A stretch of 64,000 nt of DNA, taken from PALSA-555 sp963821325 (GTDB lineage: Bacteria; Actinomycetota; Acidimicrobiia; IMCC26256; PALSA-555). Position numbers and translations under genes: made by a program. The stretch is taken from NCBI GenBank assembly GCA_963821325.1, contig CAWGDC010000001.1, positions 62,001 to 126,000 of the forward strand, read 5' to 3'. Positions 56,941 through 64,000 of this stretch are shown here, piece by piece. The notes below the pieces were generated by a model, which worked only from the letters and a program-made list of their open reading frames with translations, did not search any database and had not been told where the DNA came from. The stretch's first letter is position 1. Each line of letters opens with the position of its first letter.

Positions 56941-57813
56941 CTGCAGCGTTAGACAGCAAACGCCCGACGCCGTGACCCCGATCCTTCACCGCCTACGCCC
57001 AAACAAAGTCTGTTCCGCCCGTGCCGCGCGTCTGGCATCGCTAAGAACGCAGCGGCTCCCGCATGGGCCGGCGGTGCGTAGGCTCGATGTTCCGCTCGGC
57101 ATGTTCGATGCCGTGGTCACACACCCGACAAAAGGTGGCCAGTGGGGTTCGCACCCCGCGCAGTCATCACCGATCGCGTCAACACGAGTATGGACCGATC
57201 CACGCGGCCACACGCGGAACGGCTCGTCCATGACTGCGAGCCTACGGCCACGCGCCCTTCTGCTCGGCGGAGCCATTTTGCCCACAATGGCCGCCAGGGA
57301 TTACCCCGGCCGAAAGCGCTGACGACGCCCGACGACCTCTCTGACGACCAAGTGCTGGCGCTCGTGGTGGCGTCACCCCAGTTGATCATGGCCGTGAAAT
57401 CAGCCGCCGAGTTGCTGGTGTCCGTGTCGGTGAAGTTCGCCACCGTGCCGGTGAAGGGACGGCCCGCCTGGGGGTCACCCCGGATGCCACCATCCTGCTC
57501 TCAAGTTTCGCCGGTTGGGGCACCGGGTAGACCACTGCTCGCATGGCCTCTGCACGTGACCCGACGGTGCGGCAGACCTGGTCTGGCGCAGCGGCTGGCT
57601 CCTCGTCGTGACGGGGTTCGCCTTTATCGTGCTGCTCGGAGGCTTCCTAGTCACCACGGGCATCGTCTGCCTCTTCACCGGTGCAATCGTCTTGGTGCAA
57701 GCGCTTGAGCGATCCCGGCCCCCAGCAAACGCTGCCAATCACCGCCAGGGGGTCCGAGGAACGGAGCGACGTGCGGCCTGACCTGGCAACGTCTCGACCG
57801 TTCGGGCAGGTCA
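56941..57813. other. Non-coding stretch with short frame fragments
   Basis: Nothing convincing. One plus-strand frame reads LTTPDDLSDDQVLALVVASP near 57320, and another reads VTGFAFIVLLGGFLVTTGIV near 57612 as a possible membrane-helix remnant. Both lack starts or full domains. Confidence 0.35.
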
Positions 57814-59420
57814 GAGGCTGTCGCAGGAACCTGCTGCGATCCTCGGTGCGGTTGGTTTTGGTGCTGCGGGTTGGTCTTGCCGCGGCTGGCGGTGAGGCCG
57901 TGCCCGGTCAGGCGGGGACGAGCGCGAGTTGGTGACGTCGGAGCTTGAGCAGGTTGTGGATGGTGCAGATGAGCCGCCATTCGCTGGTGACCGCGGCGAG
58001 GCCGCGACGGGAGAATTGGCGGAACCGGAGGTTCATCTTGAGGTTCCCGAAGACGGGTTCGATGGTGGTCTTGCGCCGCGGTAGCAGGCCGTGCCATGAG
58101 GGGTGGTGAGCTTGGCATCCATGGCGGCGCGCACGGCGACGGGCTCGAGCTCGTGGGCGCGATAGAGGGCGCGGAGCTTGTAAGCCCACGTGTCTGAGAC
58201 CCCCATCTCGGCGGCGGCAGCCACGAGAGTGAGCTCTCCTCGCTCGACACGTTCGAGCACGGCGTGTCGGGCTTGGACCCGAGGATCGTGGGGATCGCTG
58301 ATGCCGTTGCTCGGCGCGACGGTGGCGATCAGCACCTCGGCATCCGTGTCGATCGTCGCGTTCTCGGTGCTCCAATAGCCCGCGTCCGCGACGAAGGCCC
58401 CAACCGCTTCGTCATGCCCCGCGGCGGCCAGGTTCTGGGTGCTGGCCGTGACCATGGGGACGAACTGGGTGGTGTCGTTGGCGGCGTTGGTCATCTCGGC
58501 GGCCACGATGACGTGGTCAAGGGATGTGGCGGCCTGCGCGTTGTAACCCTGCACGAACCGGTTCCGGGCCCGCAGCATCCGACTGTCGGGATCCGTGACG
58601 TTGGCGTAGCGGTCCTTGGCGTTGCGTCCCGCCTTGGACGGCTTGCGGCCGGGAAGCTTGCGACCGGCCGCGGCTTCTTTGCGGGCCCGCTCGGCCAGAT
58701 AGGTCTCCCAGTCCGACGCCCCCTCCGCGTCCAGCTGGCGCAGCGCCTCTCGCAGCCGGGCCCGTCGGTCTCGACGATCCGCCCAGCGCTCGGGCAGCTC
58801 GTCGCCTCGCCGGTCTCCGAAGCGCTCGTCCTCCGCCGCGTCGGTCGCGTCCGCCTCAGCCAGGATCTCCGCGGCGATCTGGCGTCGAGTGCGACTCGAG
58901 AACGCGGACGCGTTCGCCTCCACTTTGGTCCCGTCGATGGCCACCACCCCCGCCGCCACGAGCCCCTCGACGACACACAGACCCAGCACCTGGGCGAACA
59001 GCTCGGCGATCGCCGCCTCGTGACGGCAGCGAAACCGAGCCAACGTCGCATGATCCGGACGCTGATTCCCGGCCAACACCCGGAATGCCACGTCCTCGAC
59101 CAGGCGAGCCTCGATCCGGCGACTCGAACGCTCACCCACGCAATACGCGTAGACCAACACCCCCAGCACCATCGCCGGGTCATAGCTCGAACCGCCCCGG
59201 CCGTCGTCGCGCAGATCCGAATAGAACGCCGAGAGATCCAGCTCACCGACCACGTCGAGCACGAACCAGGCCAGATGATCCGCCGGCAGCCACTCCGCCA
59301 CCGAGGGCGGCATCAAGAACACCTGGTCCCGATCGACCTCACGAACATTGACCGCCATGCCCCATCCTCACCCGCCGACCAAAACGCGGGCGGGATGGTC
59401 AAGATTCGTGCGACAGCCTC
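57814..59420 (-). mobile_element. IS1182-family insertion sequence with terminal repeats and 4-bp target duplication
   Basis: Left end GAGGCTGTCGCAGGAA (57814-57829) is inverted at the right end (TTCGTGCGACAGCCTC, 59405-59420) with one mismatch in 16. The flanking bases are GTCA on both sides (57810-57813 and 59421-59424), a 4-bp duplication. The element is 1607 bp with one transposase gene. Confidence 0.85.
57908..59358 (-). CDS. IS1182-family transposase, one frameshift
   Basis: About 483 residues. The N-terminal DUF772 part is MPPSVAEWLPADHLAWFVLD and YDPAMVLGVLVYAYCVGERS; catalytic residues lie in VVAIDGTKVEANASAFS (Asp), VADAGYWSTEN and KTTIEPVFGNLKMNLRFRQF (Glu). One base is missing from the G4 run at 58100-58103, after AKLTTP. 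Because the element ends and target duplication are intact, the break looks recent or artefactual. Confidence 0.88.
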
Positions 59421-59446
59421 GTCAGCGGACATTGGTAGCGAGTCGG

Positions 59447-59486
59447 CCTGTATGCCGGATACAGACCGCCTCGACGCCCCGACCAG
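59447..59486. repeat. ~40-bp direct repeat, copy 2 (other copy at 30004)
   Basis: Same hairpin CTGTAT-GCCGG-ATACAG and following ACCGCC-CGACGCCCC block as 30004-30043. It lies 27 bp beyond the IS1182 end. Confidence 0.55.
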
Positions 59487-60098
59487 GGAGAACGCGTCAG
59501 ATCGGCACGCTGACCTGGGAAGACGCTGCTCGTTGGCGCTCGTCGTCGCGCGCCACTTCGCACTATTTCTCGAACTTCCCGCCGCCTTTTCCCGGACTCG
59601 GGCGCACCGAAGATCTCAGACGGTGCTGGCCAAGCCCCCGGGCCGGGTGTAACCGGCGCCGGGGGCACATTGTTCGAGGTTTAGGCGCTACCGCCGGCTC
59701 GTCGAAACGAGCGATGCCTCCGCCGGCCAACAGGCAAGAGATCGGCGCCATACTCATGCACCGATGTTCGACTGGACCACGGTTGCAGGCAGCGAGGGTC
59801 AGGCTTCGCCGGCACGGGCAAGCGCTACCCGTCTCTGGACGCGAGCCCGCCGAGACGACGAAGGCGGGAACGGCCGAACGCCAAGCTCAGCGCCATCCCC
59901 GAGGAGGAGCTGCCGTACGTATCCTCCTGACCGGCATCGACTCGGTGCTCGCCCATGGCATGCGTGCCCGAGCGCGACGCGGCCGCTTCCTCGAGGAAAT
60001 CTATGTGGACCTCGTGGTAGGCGGCCTCGACAGGCTCGCGTCGCAAGGTCGCCAGCAAGGGATGCCTCAGCCGGCGACAGCCCATCACCAGTGACGTA
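59487..60098. other. Gene-poor segment
   Basis: No supported gene. A plus-strand frame at ~59920-60090 (LTGIDSVLAHGMRARARRGR; VDLVVGGLDRLASQG) faintly resembles a regulator C-terminus, but it has no recognisable DNA-binding part and no start. Confidence 0.3.
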
Positions 60099-61375
60099 GT
60101 GTCAGCGGCGACTCGCGCCGCCCAGCCGGGGAGCGCTGTGAAGATCAATCCCGACGCTGCCGGGTTCGACGGCAGCCGACTCGAGCGGATCGACGAGCAC
60201 CTGCGAACGCGGTACCTCGAACCGGGGAAGCTCGCCGGCTGCCAGGTCGTCGTCGCCCGCTCTGATCAGATCGCGCACGACAGCTCGCTCGGCCTGATGG
60301 ATCGCGAACGGGCGCGCCCGGTTCTCGACGACACCATCTGGCGGCTCTACTCGATGACCAAGCCCATTACCGGCGTCGCGCTCCTCACGTTGTACGAGCG
60401 GGGTCTGTTCCAGCTCAATGACCCCGTGGACCGCTTCCTTCCCGAGTTCCGCGACATGAAGGTGGTCGAGCGGCTCGACAGTGAGACGAAGCGCTTGGTG
60501 GACGCCGAGCGGCCGATCTCGGTGCGAGACGCGATGATGCACATGACCGGCATCGGCTACGGCCCGCCCGAGGCCCTGTCTCGACCTCGCCGCCATCGCC
60601 GGCGGGAAGCCCCGCGGTGGGTCTCGGCAAGGGTGCCACGCTCGAAACCCTCGTCGCCGCTCTCGCCCAGGAGCCGTTGCGATTCGACCCTGGTGCCCAT
60701 TGGCTGTACTCGTGGTCGACCGACGTGTGTGCGCGTTCCTCGTCGAGGTGATCTCCGGCGAGCGCTTCGACCGCTACCTGCAGACCACGATCTTCGACCC
60801 GCTCGGCATGGTCGACACCGGCTTCTTCGTGCCGGAGGGGAAGGCGGATCGCCCGCTTTGCTCTACACCCGCGACGCGGAGCAAGCAGCTCACCCTGCTC
60901 GACGACCCCGAGCGGAGCAGGTCCGTTGCGGATGCCCTCCCTCTTGTTGGGTGGAGGAGGACTCCTCGGCACGACGGCTGACTACCTGCGGTTCTGCCAG
61001 ATGCTGGGTGAACGGCGGGCTAGCTGGGTGGGGCCCGTAGTGCTCGGGCCTCAAGACCATCGAGCTGATGGCCGGAAACCACCTGCCCGGCGGCGGGGAC
61101 GCTGCGCGACTCTCGTGTTCCCGGGGTGGTTACGGCGAAGTCGGCTTCGACGGCATGGGGTTCGGGCTCACCGTCGCCGTCAGCGACGGGCCGGTCGCGT
61201 ACAGTTGGCCTGGAGGGGCACACGAGGCGAGTACATGTGGGGCGGGGCAGCCTCGACCCTGTTCTGGATCGATCCAGTCGAGGAGCTCGTCGTGATCTTC
61301 ATGACCCAGCTGATCCCGTCCGGCACGTTCAACTTCCGTGGCCAGCTGAAGGCGCTCGTCTACTCGGCGATGCGC
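60099..61375 (+). pseudogene. Serine hydrolase / beta-lactamase family protein, multiple frameshifts
   Basis: Starts MSAATRAAQPGSAVKINPDA and reads cleanly to the catalytic S-x-x-K (LYSMTKPITGVALLTLYERG). After ~60580 the protein continues only by switching frames several times: WLYSWSTDVCA, VISGERFDRYLQTTIFDPLG, GLLGTTADYLRFCQML, GMGFGLTVAVSD and finally MWGGAASTLFWIDPVEELVV with VIFMTQLIPSG. The order matches class C-like esterases/beta-lactamases. At least four shifts within 0.8 kb point to a decayed gene, although sequencing errors may add to it. Confidence 0.7.
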
Positions 61376-61499
61376 ATTGAGCGGGGCAGTGACTGGTGGA
61401 CCTCGCTTCATTGCTCGTCGCGGCGCCACAGCCCCCGCCCGCTGAACGTGACGACTCCTCAGTCGGCGTCAAGTGTCTCGCGAGATTCGCCGGAGCGGG

Positions 61500-61690
61500 T
61501 CCGTGACCGAGCATGCGCTGCGCCTGCTCGGGTCGCCATCGTCGGGGTCGCCGACGCCGTGTCCCCGACTGGCGAGCTCGACCTCCACGGCCGGGTCCCC
61601 GAGGCCGAGGTGGTGCGTGAAGCGCTCGCCGACGCCGGTCTCACGATCGGCGACATCGACGGCATCTGCTACGGCGGTTGTCGTTGCGCA
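61500..61690 (+). pseudogene. N-terminal fragment of a thiolase
   Basis: The frame RVAIVGVADAVSPTGELDLH, VVREALADAGLTIGDIDGIC reproduces the first ~55 residues of acetyl-CoA acetyltransferase-like thiolases (nonspecific lipid-transfer type), then ends in an unrelated stop. No catalytic Cys or His is present. Confidence 0.6.
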
Positions 61691-61771
61691 CCGTGAACTA
61701 GGACGGTATGCAGGTCTTCACCGGTTATGCAACGGCGCGGGTCGACCCGTGAAGCTCGACGCGGTGGTGCG

Positions 61772-62561
61772 CACTCGTCACCTGCGTGAGCCGCGGGATC
61801 GGCGAAGCGATCGCGCGGCGCTTCGCCACCGAGGGGGCGGCCGTTGCGGTGTCGGCGCGAACCATCAACGAGGGAGACCATCCGCTGTCGGGAAGCATCA
61901 CGAGCACCGTCACGTCGATCAAGGACGCCGGCGGTCGCGCCGTTGCCGTGGCGGCCGACCTGGCCAGGCCCGAGGATCGCCGCGGCTCTGATCCAATTCG
62001 GTTGAGCGAAAGCTTGGCGAAATCCGACGTGCTCGTCAACAATGCCGCTGTCACCTACTTCTCGAGCCCTCCGAGACGTTCTCGGCGCGTCACTACGCCT
62101 TGATGCTCGAAGTGCAGGTTCGAGCGCCGTTCGAGCTCGCGGAACTCGTCCTCCCGGGTATGCGTGCCCGCAAGCAAGGGTGGATCCTGAACATCTCCTC
62201 TGGCGCGGCGGCGCCATCTGGAGGGGCCGCCCTACAGCCGGCGCGGGTACGCAGGCACGGTATACGGCATGTGCAAGGCCGCGCGGAGCGATTTACGTCG
62301 GGTCTCGCGGCGGAGCTGTACGAGGACGGGATAGCAGTCAACGCGGTTGTCACCCTCGGGGTCTCGTGCCCACACCCGGCGTCGTGTACCACGGCCTCGA
62401 CCGCGACGCTGCCCGCGGACGCATTGGAACCGGCCGAGGTGATGGCAGAAGCCGCGTCTCGTGCTGTGCAGCGGCGATCCGGCGGCGTTGACCGGTCGAA
62501 TTCACTTATGCCCGACCCTTCCTCGTGGGCTGTCCTCCAGCTCATCCGCCGAGCATCGTGA
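61772..62561 (+). pseudogene. Short-chain dehydrogenase, frameshifted
   Basis: Pieces of one SDR in order but in several frames: SRGIGEAIARRFATEGAAVA, LVNNAAVTYF, LPGMRARKQGWILNISSGAA, the YGMCKAA catalytic region in another frame, then LAAELYEDGIAVNAV and CSGDPAALTGRIHLCPTLP. The gene is preceded by the thiolase fragment, so a lipid or steroid catabolic cluster may once have been here. Confidence 0.65.
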
Positions 62562-62619
62562 AGATGCGCATCGCGGAGGCCAGACGGCTCCGCGGCGGAG
62601 CCCTCGAGTGGCGATGATG

Positions 62620-62668
62620 TGGAGCGGACGACGGGATTCGAACCCGCGACCCTCACCTTGGGCAAGGC
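62620..62668 (-). other. tRNA-Gly 3' fragment, candidate attachment site (right)
   Basis: Same 46-bp core as 29835-29883, in the same orientation, with one substitution (A restored at the T-loop position) and one inserted base in the anticodon loop. The T-arm GCGGG-TTCGAAT-CCCGT is perfect here. No D-arm upstream, so not an intact tRNA. Confidence 0.7.
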
Positions 62669-62679
62669 GATGAACGCTT

Positions 62680-62761
62680 CCGCTGGAGACCGCTGGAACC
62701 GCTGGAGTCCAGGTCAGCGGCTTGCGTTCTCCGCTGGAGACCGCTGGAACCGCTCGAGTCC
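62680..62761 (+). repeat. 31-bp tandem repeat pair built of GCTGGA units
   Basis: CCGCTGGAGACCGCTGGAAC followed by CGCTGGAGTCC occurs at 62680-62710 and 62731-62761, with one difference, period 51 bp. It lies 12 bp from the right tRNA-Gly fragment, next to the last island repeat. Confidence 0.6.
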
Positions 62762-62783
62762 GCTGCATTGGAGTAGCAGTTGG

Positions 62784-62939
62784 AGTAGCAGAGGTGCTCC
62801 CCTATCGCATGGCTGCCGCGGCGTCAACCGATGGAGCTCGTGGCTGTGGGGATGCCGTACGTGTCGCTATATGCGCGCCATCATCCTCCGCGTGCGTGAT
62901 CTCGTGCGCCTGTTCTGGCGTGCCCCGGACCGGCACTTG
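62784..62939 (+). repeat. Island repeat family, copy D (3' ~156 bp)
   Basis: Matches the right half of the long copies (GTAGCAGAGGTGCTCCCCTA to CCGGCACTT) in the same orientation, a little more diverged. It lies 115 bp from the right tRNA-Gly fragment. No gene is seen from 62562 to 63054. Confidence 0.65.
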
Positions 62940-63054
62940 AGTGACGCTTGGCGTCACCGCCGATCTCGACTTCGTACGCGCCGGGGACCGACGCCCTGAC
63001 GGTTCGAGGTCGACGACGCGAGCGGGCACTGCCATCGAACGCCGTCCTGAGTGG

Positions 63055-63255
63055 TCAGGTCGAGACGCGGTAGCGGAGGTGCACGACGCCGTTGCCAAAT
63101 CGGTGCTCGTCGAGGAGCTCAAGGTCGGTGCGGACGCCCGCCGGGAGCGCCGGCTTGCCACCGCCGAGGATCATGGGCCAAACGAAGAGCTGGCACTCGT
63201 CGACCAGGCCGGCTTCGAAGGCCCGGGCAGCGAGGTTCGCCCCGCGCAAACGTCA
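63055..63255 (-). pseudogene. C-terminal fragment of a dihydrofolate-reductase/RibD-like protein
   Basis: The frame RGANLAARAFEAGLVDECQL, FVWPMILGGGKPALPAGVRT and VVHLRYRV is the C-terminal third of a RibD_C/DHFR-family reductase; a stop just upstream cuts off the NADPH-binding part. It directly follows the SDR end. Confidence 0.6.
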
Positions 63256-64000
63256 TTAGGTGATGAAGCGGTGGATGGCCTCGTTGGCGTGGTCCTGAAA
63301 GGTCGGGTTGGCCAAGTCGGGGAAGATGTCCGTTTGGTCGACCAAGGGACCCTTTAAGCGTGTTGGCCGCGCTGGCGTAGAACACGCCACTCGACAGGGT
63401 CGGGTCGGTGACGCCGTCGACCAGTCGCTTCGCGCCCACGTCAAGTTTGTGGGCGAGACCCAGGGTGGGCATGACGTATTTGGCCGCTATACGCAGCGGT
63501 AGGGAAGGCCGTTGGGGGCTTGGGTGCCGGTGGTGTTGCCGGGGCTCACGGTGATGAAGCGGCGGTCGGGGTATTGGCGGGCCAGGTAGGCCATCCAGAG
63601 CGCCCCGATGTACTTGGCCTGCCCGAAGGCCAGGTTGAAGTCAGGTTTTCTGCTGGCGAAGTAGCTGCCGTCGATGACGGTAGCGAGTTCATCGGCAGAG
63701 GTTGAGACGAAGGATGGCCGTTTCATCCGCAACTTCGGAACTCCTCGGGCTGCTTCACTTCCGACGAAGACCGCAACCTCGCCAAGCCGGTCCTCGGCCA
63801 GGAGCCCTTCGAGGAGGACGACGTGGCCAAGGACGTTCGTCGCGAACACGGTGGTGACCCCGTCAGCGGTCAAGTCCATCGAATTGCGGGCCAATGACAC
63901 CGGCGTTCATGACCAGCGCGTCGAGGGATCCGTCGATGGCCGCAAGGCCGGCGCGGACCGAACCCAGATCGGCGACGTCCATGAGAATGATGTCGAAGAT
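63256..64000 (-). pseudogene. Short-chain dehydrogenase (5' end outside window), several frameshifts
   Basis: Reading from the window edge: DVADLGSVRAGLAAIDGSLD, LVMNAG, then another frame MDLTADGVTTVFATNVLGHV, FVGSEAARGV, KYIGALWMAYLARQ (Y-x-x-x-K region is FGQAKYIGA), ITVSPGNTTGTQAPN; then RIAAKYVMPTLGLAHKLDVG, SSGVFYASAANTLKG and finally DQTDIFPDLANPTFQDHANE. Shifts are needed near 63900, 63487 and 63350. An atypical SDR or its remnant; the N-terminal Rossmann motif is not visible. Confidence 0.6.

Noticed and set aside
29835..62668. Functional tRNA genes at the three tRNA-like sites
   Set aside because: None has a D-arm or 5' acceptor strand, so they are fragments.
38282..62939. Classical integron attC sites as explanation of the island repeats
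   Set aside because: Repeat copies of 22-354 bp lack recognisable paired core sites, and the recombinase lacks an obvious integron-integrase-specific insertion.
1..64000. CRISPR array
   Set aside because: No regularly spaced identical repeats and no cas genes; the hipBA operators are palindromic sites with 11-bp gaps, too short for spacers.

Overview
The window is high-GC DNA with many GTG starts. It carries an AftD-type arabinofuranosyltransferase, an MMPL transporter and Mycobacterium-like oxidoreductases, so it most likely comes from an actinobacterium. A non-mycobacterial lineage such as Acidimicrobiia is plausible, but the sequence alone does not settle the class.

Region 1 (1-26580) looks like ordinary chromosome. 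It opens with envelope glycan genes: a GT4 C-terminus, an AftD-like GT-C enzyme, a GT2 dolichol-phosphate-mannose-synthase-like enzyme and an OafA/SGNH acyltransferase. A small gene plus GMC oxidoreductase follow, then a TnpB remnant, two tandem NAD-dependent epimerases, a FtsX/MacB-type permease, an SDR, a CAP-domain lipoprotein, the sulfate-activation operon cysDNC, a divergent acyl-CoA synthetase/Rieske oxygenase pair, an AI-2E family permease and an MMPL transporter. Several of these genes are intact except for one single-base shift, usually in a short G/C run. That pattern is easier to explain by assembly or sequencing indels than by gene decay.

Region 2 (26.6-30.4 kb) is a transition zone. 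It holds a methyltransferase remnant, a large multi-pass membrane protein, and about 0.95 kb of non-coding DNA with a 49-nt 3' fragment of a tRNA-Gly gene.

Region 3 (about 29.8-62.7 kb) looks like an accreted genomic island. The same tRNA-Gly 3' fragment recurs in the same orientation at 62620. Between the two copies lie an acyltransferase, a GDSL esterase, the toxin-antitoxin modules hipBA and mobile-mystery A/B (Fic), decayed PIN-type genes, an excisionase-like protein, a tyrosine recombinase, IS110 and IS1182 elements, and stress or signalling genes (STAS, cyclase-NTPase regulator, ClC, HD-GYP, MarR/cupin/VOC). Truncated ArsI-like and ArsA pieces are also present. A family of related non-coding repeats, all in one orientation, punctuates 38.3-62.9 kb and separates small gene groups. 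The longest pair is about 353 bp, and one copy overlaps the recombinase start.

Region 4 (60-64 kb) is a graveyard of frameshifted metabolic genes: a serine hydrolase, a thiolase N-terminus, two SDRs and a dihydrofolate-reductase-like C-terminus.

The best candidate for something undescribed is the tRNA-Gly-bracketed island, in which same-orientation repeats and a tyrosine recombinase give a cassette-like layout. The hipBA promoter, with four operators spaced exactly 27 bp apart, is the clearest regulatory structure.
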